A DNA stretch of 64,000 nucleotides from Erythrobacter sp. NAP1 (GTDB taxonomy: Bacteria; Pseudomonadota; Alphaproteobacteria; Sphingomonadales; Sphingomonadaceae), in contig NZ_CH672390.1 in NCBI RefSeq assembly GCF_000152865.1, positions 3,079,468 through 3,143,467 of the forward strand. The letters run 5' to 3'. Position numbers and translations under genes: made by a program. Under the pieces are notes generated by a model, which was given only the letters and a program-made list of their open reading frames with translations, made no database searches and had not been told where the DNA came from. The first letter of the stretch is position 1, and every line of letters starts with the position of its first letter. Shown here piece after piece: positions 20,061-28,222 of this stretch.

Positions 20061-21293
20061 TCAGCTATCCAGCCCGAGCAGCGACGGCTCCGAGGCGACC
20101 TTGGCCTGCGCCTGAGACTGCCCTTCGGCGCGGGCGATATAGCCTTTCGACTTCTCGACCTCGTCGCTGAGCACGTTCACCGTCTGCTTCATGCTGGCGA
20201 GCGCGCGGACCTTGAAGTCGTCGACCTCGTCCATCGTGTCGTAGATGTTCTGGAACGCGCGTTGCAGCGTTTCGAGCGGGATGGTGCTCGACGCCGCCTG
20301 CTCATGGATTTGAGCGGTCTGTTCGCGCAGCAGCGTGCTGGTGGAATCGATGATGTCGCTGGTGGTCTGGTTGAGCGAGGTGATCTGCTGAAGCACCAGC
20401 TTCTGGTTGGTCATCGCCTGCGCCACCGTCACCGCCGTGCGCAGAGCGCCAACAGTCGTGGTCGAGGCGCGGTCGACGCCCTTCACCAGCTCGACATTGT
20501 TCTTCTTGACGAGGTCCAGCGCGAGGTAGCCCTGCACCGAGACCGCCATCTGCGTCAGCAGGTCCTGAGTGCGCTGCCGCACGTAGAACAGCGCGCTTTC
20601 ACGCAGCGCCTTGGCTTTTTCGGGATCGGAGCTGTCGAGCTCAATCGCCTTTTGCTCAAGCCGCGCATCGAGCGTCTTGGCGATGTGGATCATCTGCTCA
20701 AGCTCGCCCATCGCTTCCCAGAGCTTTGCGCGCTCGGTGTCGATGGCCGCGTTGTCGAGATGCAGCTCCTTCTTGCCGCCTTCGAGCCGCTCGAGGATCG
20801 CCTGAATGTGTCCCTGCGCGGATGTGTAGCTGTCGAAGTAGTTCTTCAGCTTGTTGCCGAAGGGGATGATGCCGAACAGCTTGCGCGGGCTAAGCAGCTT
20901 GCCCTTGCGACCCGGATCGAGGTCTTCGACTGTGCGGCGCAGTTCGGCAAGGTCGCTGCCAACGCTGCTGTCCGCGTCCATCGCGCGCACCGGGCGATCG
21001 AGGAAGCGGTTGGAATGCGCAGCGGCTGCGCGGATCTGTTCCTGGCCCATGCGGGTGATCTGGTCGACCTTCTCGCCAAAGGCGGGCGAGTTTGCATCGG
21101 TCGAGACGAGGTCGGTCACGAAGGCATCGACCTTGGTGTCGAGCTTCGATTTCTGCTCGTCGGAGACAGGAACAAGGCCCGCTGCCTTTTCAGGTGCAAC
21201 GTCAGGCACCGGTGCAGGCGGTGTCAGTTCGAAATCTGTCGCCGTCTTGGTCGGTGCGGAAATGTTCAGGTCTGGCGTAGTCTCGGTGCTCAT
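20061..21293 (-). CDS. telA: Toxic anion resistance protein TelA
   Basis: A 410-aa, mostly helical, soluble protein of the TelA/KlaA family. The N-terminal 60 residues are Pro/Thr-rich; the rest is coiled-coil-like and includes NRFLDRPVRAM, GIIPFGNKLKNYFDSY and the long helix around TTTVGALRTAVTVAQA typical of the family. Members are linked to tellurite and envelope-stress tolerance; their biochemical activity is unknown. It leads the operon telA-xpaC-PHA system gene and diverges from the DUF389 gene. Confidence 0.87.
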   Translation of the reverse strand: MSTETTPDLNISAPTKTATDFELTPPAPVPDVAPEKAAGLVPVSDEQKSKLDTKVDAFVTDLVSTDANSPAFGEKVDQITRMGQEQIRAAAAHSNRFLDRPVRAMDADSSVGSDLAELRRTVEDLDPGRKGKLLSPRKLFGIIPFGNKLKNYFDSYTSAQGHIQAILERLEGGKKELHLDNAAIDTERAKLWEAMGELEQMIHIAKTLDARLEQKAIELDSSDPEKAKALRESALFYVRQRTQDLLTQMAVSVQGYLALDLVKKNNVELVKGVDRASTTTVGALRTAVTVAQAMTNQKLVLQQITSLNQTTSDIIDSTSTLLREQTAQIHEQAASSTIPLETLQRAFQNIYDTMDEVDDFKVRALASMKQTVNVLSDEVEKSKGYIARAEGQSQAQAKVASEPSLLGLDS

Positions 21294-21544
21294 GCGTCTG
21301 GTTTTGCTCCCTCAGCTGCTCAGGCGAAAGCGTCTCGCTGACACCCCGCAGCCCTCCTACTGTATTAGTGATCTAAAACACGCGTTTCAAGCCACTGACG
21401 ATATGCGCGCGAAGGTAGCGCGTTTCGCGTCAGCGCGCCAAGCGGCATTTTGCGCCAAGCCCCCGCTGCACACACGCAATTTGCTTTCACAGCGCATCCG
21501 ATGCGAGTAAGGGCGCTCATCAAGTATCGGGACAATCCACTGTT

Positions 21545-23122
21545 GTGAGCGACGAAAAGACGACCACCCCTTCGCCTCAGGCGCCTTCGAGCCTTGGCCA
21601 TACACCTATCCCTGAGAAGACCGGGTCCATTGCAGACTCGAACGAGGGCATGTCGATTTCGAGGGTGCTGTTCTCCTTCCGCCGCTGGTGGCGCGAGGAT
21701 GTGGTTGGGACCGTCGATCAGGCGCGCGTGATCGAGAAGCGGCGCGCCGAATGCGCCCTGTCCGAGCGCTATCTGTTCATGACGGCGATGAGCGCAGGGA
21801 TTGCGGTGCTCGGCCTGCTGCTGTCTTCGCCTGCAGTCGTGATCGGCGCGATGCTTCTGTCGCCGTTGATGGATCCGATAATGGGCCTCGGATTCGCACT
21901 TGCGATCGGCGATTATGCGTGGCTCAAGAAATCAGCACGCAGCCTTGCCTATGGCACGCTGATGGCAATCGGATTGACCGCGCTGCTGGTCTACATGTCG
22001 CCGATCCAGACCATCACGCCCGAAATTGCGGCGCGCACGCAGCCGAACCTGTTCGACCTGTTCGTCGCGCTGTTTTCGGCGCTTGCCGGCGCTTATGCGA
22101 TGATCCGCGGGCGCGAGGGCACAATTGTCGGTGTGGCGATTGCGACCGCCTTGATGCCGCCTCTTGCGACTGTGGGCTTTGGCCTTGCGACGTGGAACTG
22201 GACGGTCTTTTCAGGCGCGCTGCTTCTTTATGTGACCAACCTCATCACCATCGCTCTGACCGCGCTGGCTATGGCGCGCCTGTATGGTTTCAAGACCGCG
22301 CTGAGTTCGCGCAACACCATTTTCCAGAACCTTGCGGTTGCGGCTGTGTTCGTTGCGCTCGCGATCCCGCTGGCGCTCTCGCTCCAACAGATCGCGTTCC
22401 AGACCAACGCCCAGCGCGTGATCCGCGCCGAGATCGAGGAGCCTTTCGTCGCCGGAACCGAAATCTCGCGCTTCGATGTCGATTTCCGTGCAGAGCCGAT
22501 CGTCGTGGTCGCCTCTGTCTACACTCCCGAGCCCGAAACCGAGGCCGAGGCCGAGATCGAACGGGCGCTGGCGAGGAGGCTTGGCCGTCCCATCGAACTC
22601 AGCCTGACGCAGCTGCAGGTCGGCACCGCAGCGAGCGCTGCCCAGGCCGCGCAGCTTTCCGCCGCGCGTGCGAGCGAGGAGGCCGCCGAGCTTCAACGGG
22701 CGGAGAATCTCGCGACCCGGCTCGCGCTGGTTGCTGGTGTGTCGGAAGAGGATGTTACCGTAGACCGCACTCGCAGACGGGCGACGGTGCGTGCGGAGGT
22801 GCTCGACGGGGCAACGCTGGCTGCCTACCGCGCACTCGAAATGCGGATCGCGGATACGGAGCCTGACTGGTTTATCGAATTGCTTCCTCCGATTGGCGAA
22901 CTTCCAGACAACATTCCCTTTGGCGAAGACGGCCCGACACCGGCTGGCGCGCAGGCGCTGGCGGTGATCGAATGGTCGGCGGAGCGGATTAACCTGCCGA
23001 TCGTGCTCGTAGGACCGCAGGAGCAGGCATCGCAAGCCGCCGAGCTCCTCGCTCAGCGCGGAGTAAGCGTGACAGTGCGTCCCGGCGCGGCTCCCCTGCG
23101 CGCCGATTGGGGCGGGCAGTAG
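21545..23122 (+). CDS. DUF389 family membrane protein
   Basis: A 525-aa protein with a cytosolic N-terminus (about 1-70), about six membrane helices (about 75-285, including SSPAVVIGAMLLSPLMDPI) and a long C-terminal soluble region rich in Ala and Glu. The membrane core is the conserved DUF389 domain, whose function is unknown. The start is GTG at 21545 with little ribosome-binding signal; an ATG at 21650 preceded by CGAGGG is an alternative that keeps the conserved core. It is convergent with the acyl-AMP ligase gene. Confidence 0.85.
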   Translation: MSDEKTTTPSPQAPSSLGHTPIPEKTGSIADSNEGMSISRVLFSFRRWWREDVVGTVDQARVIEKRRAECALSERYLFMTAMSAGIAVLGLLLSSPAVVIGAMLLSPLMDPIMGLGFALAIGDYAWLKKSARSLAYGTLMAIGLTALLVYMSPIQTITPEIAARTQPNLFDLFVALFSALAGAYAMIRGREGTIVGVAIATALMPPLATVGFGLATWNWTVFSGALLLYVTNLITIALTALAMARLYGFKTALSSRNTIFQNLAVAAVFVALAIPLALSLQQIAFQTNAQRVIRAEIEEPFVAGTEISRFDVDFRAEPIVVVASVYTPEPETEAEAEIERALARRLGRPIELSLTQLQVGTAASAAQAAQLSAARASEEAAELQRAENLATRLALVAGVSEEDVTVDRTRRRATVRAEVLDGATLAAYRALEMRIADTEPDWFIELLPPIGELPDNIPFGEDGPTPAGAQALAVIEWSAERINLPIVLVGPQEQASQAAELLAQRGVSVTVRPGAAPLRADWGGQ

Positions 23123-23150
23123 TCACAGCACTGCTCGCTGAGGCACTCTC

Positions 23151-23236
23151 GGTCGCGCCAGCGACCGCAAGCGTGACCACGCGCCCGCAGGCGCAACGAG
23201 CAACAGCGCCGAGGAAGCTCGCGCTAATGGGCGAGC
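23151..23236 (+). repeat. Hairpin-rich extragenic element, copy C (shorter, diverged)
   Basis: Three perfect small hairpins in a row: GGTCGC-GCCA-GCGACC (23151-23166), GCGT-GACC-ACGC (23171-23182) and GCTCGC-GCTAATGG-GCGAGC (23217-23236). They are joined by linkers GCAA, GCCCGCAG and GAGGA that recur in the same order at 38983-39039 and, inverted, at 28245-28338. An alternative hairpin GCGCC-CGCA-GGCGC (23181-23194) overlaps the second. It sits between the stops of two convergent genes. Confidence 0.55.
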
Positions 23237-23243
23237 ACACAAC

Positions 23244-24998
23244 TTACGCAGCGAGTTCCAGCGGTACGATCTCACCTGACAAGTACAGCTTCTTCGCCTT
23301 GGCGCGGCTGAGCTTGCCCGAGGACGTGCGCGGCAAGGTGCGCGGCGGGACCAGCTCGACAACGCAGCTCATGCCCGTCACCGAACGGACCTTGTCCGAG
23401 ATCTGCTCGCGAAGTTTCAGCCGCTCGACCGGATCGGAAACGCGGCAATGGACCAACACGGCAGGCGCTTCTTCGCCGCCCTCGGTTTCAAGCGCGAAGG
23501 CGGCGATGTCGCCGTGGTTGAAGCCGGGCAGCTGCTCCACCGCCCACTCGATATCCTGCGGCCAATGGTTCTTGCCGTTGATGATGATCATGTCCTTCGC
23601 ACGGCCCACGATGAACAGGTAGCCATCGGCCATGTAGCCCATGTCGCCGGTGTCGAGCCAATAGCCCTTTTCCGGGTCGTCGCTCTCGATCAGGCAGTCT
23701 TCGGTCGCTTCCGGGTTGCGGAAATAGGAGTGCATGACGCTGGGGCCGCGGCACCAGACCTTGCCGATCTGGTGGTCGGCACGGCTGTGGCCGTCCTCGC
23801 CGCGGATCTCGACTTCCATGTCGGGCAGCGGCTTGCCGCAATTGACGATTGCGCGGTAGCGGGCCGGGCGCGAGATATCGCGCGGCGTGCCTGACAGGCG
23901 CTCTTCCTCGACCAGTTCAACGCGAATGCCTTCGCCCGGCGGCATGACGGTGACCGCAAGAACTGCTTCGGCAAGGCCGTAGGACGGGGTGAAAGCCGAT
24001 GCCTTGAAGCCCGCGTCCGAGAACGCATTGACGAAGCTTTGCATGACGTCGGGACGGATCATGTCCGCGCCATTGCCCGCAAGCCGCCAGCGCGACAGGT
24101 CGAAGCGTTCGGCAACGTTGCTCTGGCTGGAAATACGGCGCGCGCAGATGTCGTAGCCGAAGGTCGGCGAATAGGAGACTGTGTTGCCCTTGTTGCGGGT
24201 GATCATGTCGAGCCACGCAAGCGGACGGCGCGCGAACGCGTCGGGCTTGAGGAAATCGACCGAGAACTGATTGGCAACCAGCGACAGGAAACAGCCCACC
24301 AGCCCCATGTCATGATACCACGGCAGCCAGCTGACGCAGCGGTCGCCAGTGGTGAGATTCATGCTTTCGGCATGGCCATAAAGGTTGTGAAGCAGCGCCT
24401 TGTGCGTGACCGCGACCCCGGTTGGGAAGCGGGTCGAGCCGCTCGAATATTGCAGGTAGCAGATGTCTTCGGGGTCAGCTTCGGGCAGAGTGACCTGCGG
24501 CGCTGCGCGGGTGACGAAATCTTCGTAGCTCTCGCCCGCACAACCCTGACGCTCGGCAGCCGAAGCGGCCATTTCGCCAATTTCCGCCGGGTACAATAGC
24601 AGCGCCGGATCGGAGCTTTTGAGCTGCACCGCGAGCTGATCGATATAGCTTTCCTTGCCGCCAAAGGTGGTCGGCAGCGGCAGCGGTACAGGCCATGCGC
24701 CCGCATAGATGCAGGCGCAGAACGCGGCGGCGAAATCCGCACCGGTCTCGGCAATCAACGCGACGCGGTCCTGAGGCTTGATGCCCCATTCGATCAGGCG
24801 ATAGGCCATCTCGATCCCGTCCTCGCGCATTTCGCCGTAAGGATAGACGCGCTCGAGCTGGCCGCGCATGTCGTGAAAATTCATGCCCTTCTTCGAACGG
24901 GCGGCGTAGTCGATCGCTTCGTTGAAGGTTGCAAACTGCGCGCGAATGCGCGGCAAGTCGCAATCGTTCGGCGTCGGCGTAAGTGCGGCGTCGGTCAT
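23244..24998 (-). CDS. Fatty-acyl-AMP ligase (FAAL-like, AMP-dependent synthetase family)
   Basis: A 584-aa adenylate-forming enzyme that should activate a long-chain fatty acid with ATP to the acyl-AMP. The ATP-binding loop YSSGSTRFPTG (about 184-194) replaces the usual T(S)SGTTG, as in fatty-acyl-AMP ligases. SWLPWYHDMGLVG and the late WLDTGDMGY and VGRAKDMIIINGKN motifs also fit. ATG 24998 gives the normal length; the open frame continues to a TTG at 25076. No polyketide synthase, peptide synthetase or acyl-carrier gene is adjacent, so the acyl acceptor is unknown. It diverges from recX. Confidence 0.87.
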   Translation of the reverse strand: MTDAALTPTPNDCDLPRIRAQFATFNEAIDYAARSKKGMNFHDMRGQLERVYPYGEMREDGIEMAYRLIEWGIKPQDRVALIAETGADFAAAFCACIYAGAWPVPLPLPTTFGGKESYIDQLAVQLKSSDPALLLYPAEIGEMAASAAERQGCAGESYEDFVTRAAPQVTLPEADPEDICYLQYSSGSTRFPTGVAVTHKALLHNLYGHAESMNLTTGDRCVSWLPWYHDMGLVGCFLSLVANQFSVDFLKPDAFARRPLAWLDMITRNKGNTVSYSPTFGYDICARRISSQSNVAERFDLSRWRLAGNGADMIRPDVMQSFVNAFSDAGFKASAFTPSYGLAEAVLAVTVMPPGEGIRVELVEEERLSGTPRDISRPARYRAIVNCGKPLPDMEVEIRGEDGHSRADHQIGKVWCRGPSVMHSYFRNPEATEDCLIESDDPEKGYWLDTGDMGYMADGYLFIVGRAKDMIIINGKNHWPQDIEWAVEQLPGFNHGDIAAFALETEGGEEAPAVLVHCRVSDPVERLKLREQISDKVRSVTGMSCVVELVPPRTLPRTSSGKLSRAKAKKLYLSGEIVPLELAA

Positions 24999-25128
24999 TG
25001 TCGTGGCGATACCCGTCAATTGCTGTGCGCGGTGCGGCGCGCTAAATTCATCCCCTGCCGGTACGGATCCCTCCAATCCGGCTTAATTTTTTCCCATTTG
25101 ATAAGGACTGTGGCACGAATAAGGCGAA

Positions 25129-25851
25129 ATGGTTTCACATGGAAGCAAAACGTCATCACCCGGTAGTGATCCGGGACGCCCTGAGGGCAATGATGACGCT
25201 TGCGAAAAATCGAACAAACCGCGCAAATCCAGAGGCTTTCGGGAGCGCAAGGCACGCAAGTCGCGCCCTCTCGAAGAAACCAGCCTGAAAGATCTAGCAC
25301 TTGCCTATGTTGCGCGTTTTTCCACGACTGGTTCCAAGCTTGAAGGATATCTCGCGCGCAAGATCCGAGAGCGCGGAGTGGCCGAAGATGAAGATGGCCG
25401 CCTGAAAGAGCTGGACGTAAAAGGGTTGGTCACGCGCCTCATAGAGCTCGGTTATGTCGATGATGATGCCTATGCGCGGGCCAAATCCAAAGGTCTCACC
25501 GCGCGCGGATACGGCGCAAGGCGGGTCGAACAGGCTCTTTGGGCGGCGGGCGTCGAGGAAAGCGTGCGCGAGGACAATGCGCCCAGTGTTGCCGAAAGCC
25601 GCCGGGCTGCCATCCTGCTCGCGCGCAAACGCGGCTTTGGTCCGTTCGGTCGTCGCGCCGATGAAGACGAACCGCCCGAAGCACGCCACAAAAGGCGCGA
25701 AAAACAGGTTGCCGCGATGCTTCGTGCAGGGCACTCGTTCGAAACGGCCGCGTTCATCGTGGATGCACCGGGCGGCGACGAAATAGACGAATGGCTGCAA
25801 GAAGCCGAAGACGAAGAAGCGCAGGAAAAGGGCGGATCATGGTACGATTGA
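25129..25851 (+). CDS. recX: RecX family regulatory protein
   Basis: A 240-aa protein whose residues about 50-150 match RecX helical repeats: LARKIRERG, LIELGYVDDDAYARAKS and ARGYGARRVEQALWAAGV. RecX restrains RecA filaments; recA is not in the window. The first 50 residues are basic, low-complexity and unlike the family, and the ATG at 25129 is the only usual start codon in that stretch. Its first codons contain a perfect three-way-junction fold (25151-25198), so the start or mRNA leader may be unusual. The last 13 bp overlap the next gene. Confidence 0.75.
   Translation: MVSHGSKTSSPGSDPGRPEGNDDACEKSNKPRKSRGFRERKARKSRPLEETSLKDLALAYVARFSTTGSKLEGYLARKIRERGVAEDEDGRLKELDVKGLVTRLIELGYVDDDAYARAKSKGLTARGYGARRVEQALWAAGVEESVREDNAPSVAESRRAAILLARKRGFGPFGRRADEDEPPEARHKRREKQVAAMLRAGHSFETAAFIVDAPGGDEIDEWLQEAEDEEAQEKGGSWYD
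25151..25198. other. Three-way-junction-like inverted repeat at the start of recX
   Basis: CGTCATCA (25151-25158) pairs perfectly with TGATGACG (25191-25198). Inside are CCCGG-TAGTGAT-CCGGG (25159-25175) and GCCC-TGA-GGGC (25178-25188). It lies in codons 8-24 of the annotated recX frame. No T-run follows. It may be a cis-acting RNA structure; I do not recognise it as a known riboswitch. Confidence 0.45.
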
Positions 25852-26339
25852 TTGCAGGTTTGGGGGCGATGGCGCTGGTGGCGTGTTCGCCCAATGGCTC
25901 TGCGGCTCAGGATACCGCGCCTGCCCCTGCTGCCGAAACGGGTCCCGCCTTGTCAGAAGCCGGTCTGCAACTGACCGATGTGACCGTCGTGAGCGGCGAT
26001 GAGCGCCACACTTTCACGACCGAACTGGCGCTGACCAATGCCGAGCAGGCGCGCGGAATGATGTTCCGGACCGAAATGGGCGATGATGAGGGGATGCTGT
26101 TCCCCTCGTATCAGCCGCAGGCGCGTAGCTTCTGGATGAAGAACACGCCGCTGCCGCTCGACATCATCTTCATCGGTCCCGGCAACCGCATCACTAATAT
26201 CGAGGCGGGCGTTCCCTATTCGACCGACAGCGTCTTCTCCGACGGCCCGGCGGTCGCGGTTTTCGAGATTCGCGGCGGGCTGTCCGAAGAGCTCGGGATC
26301 AAGCCGGGCGATATGGTGGAATGGGAGCTGCCCGAGTGA
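25839..26339 (+). CDS. DUF192 family lipoprotein
   Basis: A 166-aa protein with a lipoprotein signal (LVAC lipobox, Cys at about 15) and a DUF192 domain (about 45-165) containing QARGMMFRTEM, FWMKNTPLPLDIIFI and the closing AVFEIRGG segment. It should sit on the periplasmic face of a membrane; the family has no established activity. ATG 25839 is chosen for its signal peptide and the GGAAAAGGGCGG before it. It overlaps the recX stop by 13 bp, so the two are probably co-transcribed. Confidence 0.88.
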   Translation: MVRLIAGLGAMALVACSPNGSAAQDTAPAPAAETGPALSEAGLQLTDVTVVSGDERHTFTTELALTNAEQARGMMFRTEMGDDEGMLFPSYQPQARSFWMKNTPLPLDIIFIGPGNRITNIEAGVPYSTDSVFSDGPAVAVFEIRGGLSEELGIKPGDMVEWELPE

Positions 26340-26384
26340 TCTTGCATCTTGGCGCTGCCTGTCAGTTCGGCTAAGGGCGCGCCC

Positions 26385-26804
26385 ATGGGAATCTTCGGAA
26401 AAATCTTCACCTGGTGGGACGGCGCCACCATCGGCACGCATTGGTGGTCGAAGCGCGTTGGCGGCGAGCATGTCGGCACCGATGCGGAAGGCAACAAATA
26501 CTACCGTTCCAAGGGTAAGGATGGACCGAACACCGGCTCCTACACCCAGAAAGAACGCCGCTGGGTGATCTATAACGGCATCAACGATGCGAGCCGCGTG
26601 CCGAGCGAATGGCACGGCTGGCTCCACGGCGCGTTTGACGATGTGCCGGAAAGCAACCTTCCGCCCGCGAAGATCTGGGAAGCCGACTACACGCCCAACG
26701 CCACGGGCAGCGCCGATGCTTATCTGCCCAAGGGCGCGCTTGAGCGCGGCGGCAAGCGTGCCGCGACCGACGGCGATTACGAAGCCTGGGCACCGGAGGG
26801 CTGA
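26385..26804 (+). CDS. NADH:ubiquinone oxidoreductase NDUFA12-type accessory subunit
   Basis: A 139-aa homologue of the supernumerary complex I subunit NDUFA12 (B17.2). Diagnostic segments include FFTWWDG-like KIFTWWDGATIGTHWW near the start, GNKYYRSK, RRWVIYNG and a central SEWHGWLHG. It should attach peripherally to complex I. ATG 26385 fits the family start better than the upstream ATG at 26349. It sits away from any nuo operon, as is common in alphaproteobacteria, and lies 45 bp after the DUF192 gene and 14 bp before the DUF2155 gene. Confidence 0.92.
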   Translation: MGIFGKIFTWWDGATIGTHWWSKRVGGEHVGTDAEGNKYYRSKGKDGPNTGSYTQKERRWVIYNGINDASRVPSEWHGWLHGAFDDVPESNLPPAKIWEADYTPNATGSADAYLPKGALERGGKRAATDGDYEAWAPEG

Positions 26805-26818
26805 TCGCCCCTCACGCA

Positions 26819-27313
26819 ATGCACGCCCGCTTCGCTCTTCTCGCCATTCTTCCCACATTCGCGCTCGCGGCGTGCGGCGAGGAAGAGAGCGAGCCTGAAG
26901 CTGCCTCAGTCGAAGAAACCGCTGAGGAAATTGCAGGGCCTGATGAGGCACCGGCGCTCACGCCGCTTGAGGTCGGCGAATCGACCCCGATGGACGAGCG
27001 CGTCGCGACGATCGGGCTCCTCAACAAACGCAACAATGTCAGCCAGGACCTTGAGCTAAGTCCGGGCGAGACTGCCGAGGTCGGGCCGGTGATCGTGCGG
27101 CTCGAAGCGTGCGAGCGTACAGCGCCATACGAATTCCCGCAGGAAACCGGCGCATTCGTTCAGGTCGACGTGCTTGAGCGCGGAGCCAGCGAACATGCTC
27201 GCATTTTCTCAGGCTGGCTGTTTAAGGAAAATCCCAGCCTGAACGTTGTCGAACACCCGATCTACGATGTCTGGGTCAAAGACTGCGCGATGAGCTTTCC
27301 AGGCGACGAATAA
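26819..27313 (+). CDS. DUF2155 domain lipoprotein
   Basis: A 164-aa lipoprotein: signal with LAAC lipobox (Cys about 19), an acidic Glu-rich spacer (about 20-55) and a DUF2155 domain with VRLEACERTAPYE and the closing IYDVWVKDC. The two domain Cys residues may form a disulfide. The function is unknown. The final 52 bp overlap the 3' end of aat on the other strand. Close pairing of DUF2155 and aat is common in this bacterial group. Confidence 0.87.
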   Translation: MHARFALLAILPTFALAACGEEESEPEAASVEETAEEIAGPDEAPALTPLEVGESTPMDERVATIGLLNKRNNVSQDLELSPGETAEVGPVIVRLEACERTAPYEFPQETGAFVQVDVLERGASEHARIFSGWLFKENPSLNVVEHPIYDVWVKDCAMSFPGDE

Positions 27314-27981
27314 TCGGGATTGTACGGATCGCCATGGGCGAACCGTTGATAGGTCACATCAAGGCTCAGTTCGGCTTCCCCGCGCGCTTTCTCGACGAGC
27401 GCGAGGTAATCCTTCTGCGGCATCTCCACCGCGCCCATCGAGGCGAGGTGGTCGGTCATGAACTGGCAGTCGAGCAACTGGTAACCCGCCTCGCGCAGCA
27501 TCGCGACAAGCCAGCACAGCGCGACCTTGCTCGCATTGCTCGCAAGGCTGAACATGCTTTCGCCGCAGAACACCTTGTCGAACGAGACACCGTAGAGGCC
27601 GCCCACAAGTCGGCGCTCGCCCGCATCGCCCGTAAGCCAGCATTCGAGCGAATGCGCATGGCCGGCACGGTGAAGGCCGGTGTAGCTTGCGACGATGCGT
27701 TCGCTGATCCAGCTTTCGGGATGGCCCGGACGCGGCGCAGCGCAGGCGCGCATCACTTCGGTAAAGGCCTCGTTATGCGTGACCTCGAAGCGGTCTGAGC
27801 GAAGCACCTTGCGCAAGCTTTTCGAGACGTGGAGGCCGCTTAGCGGGATGATCGCCCGGTCGCGCGGCTCTACCCAGAAGATGTCTTGATCCTCGCGCTT
27901 GTCGGCCATCGGAAAGATACCGCTGCGATAGGCAAGCAGCAGCGTCTCGACCGGGATGGTGGCGCGAAGTGGCGAGTGCAT
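27262..27981 (-). CDS. aat: Leucyl/phenylalanyl-tRNA-protein transferase
   Basis: A cytosolic 239-aa enzyme that adds Leu or Phe to N-terminal Arg/Lys of proteins, marking them for the ClpS-ClpAP N-degron pathway. The family signatures LLLAYRSGIFPM (about 14-25), IFWVEPRDRAIIPL and LVGGLYGVSFDKVFCGESMF are intact, and QLLDCQFMTDHLASMG follows. The length is normal. The gene ends inside the DUF2155 gene on the opposite strand. Confidence 0.95.
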   Translation of the reverse strand: MHSPLRATIPVETLLLAYRSGIFPMADKREDQDIFWVEPRDRAIIPLSGLHVSKSLRKVLRSDRFEVTHNEAFTEVMRACAAPRPGHPESWISERIVASYTGLHRAGHAHSLECWLTGDAGERRLVGGLYGVSFDKVFCGESMFSLASNASKVALCWLVAMLREAGYQLLDCQFMTDHLASMGAVEMPQKDYLALVEKARGEAELSLDVTYQRFAHGDPYNPDYSSPGKLIAQSLTQTS

Positions 27982-28082
27982 AATGTCGCAGACTGTATCA
28001 GAGCGATATTGGCAGGCTAGTTAATTTGCGACGGATTGAACGGACATAGTCTCAGCCAGATGAGGCGCTGAACAAAGAGGTG

Positions 28083-28109
28083 TTGCCTATCGACCGCATC
28101 GCGGATAAA
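28083..28109 (+). promoter_or_regulatory. Candidate promoter of tRNA-Trp
   Basis: TTGCCT (28083-28088) and GATAAA (28104-28109) are 15 bp apart, shorter than the usual 17, and end 18 bp before the tRNA gene. Position favours a promoter; the spacing is imperfect. Confidence 0.35.
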
Positions 28110-28127
28110 GCGCGCCCTTCCCAATGC

Positions 28128-28203
28128 AGGGGTGTAGCTCAGCTGGTAGAGCATCGGTCTCCAAAACCGAGGGCCACGGGTTCGAATCCTGTCACCCCTG
28201 CCA
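28128..28203 (+). tRNA. tRNA-Trp (anticodon CCA)
   Basis: A complete 76-nt cloverleaf. Acceptor AGGGGTG pairs with CACCCCT. The anticodon stem TCGGT/ACCGA holds loop CTCCAAA with anticodon CCA. The T arm is CGGG-TTCGAAT-CCTG with flanking pairs. CCA is encoded at 28201-28203. tRNA-Trp commonly precedes secE; here 2.8 kb with other genes separate them. Confidence 0.97.
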
Positions 28204-28222
28204 TTTTTCTCTTTTGTTATCC

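Noticed and set aside
25139..25282. 47-codon frame (ATG 25139) overlapping the start of recX
   Set aside because: It looked somewhat protein-like, but the bases are better explained by the three-way-junction pairing and the recX frame; no ribosome-binding site fits.
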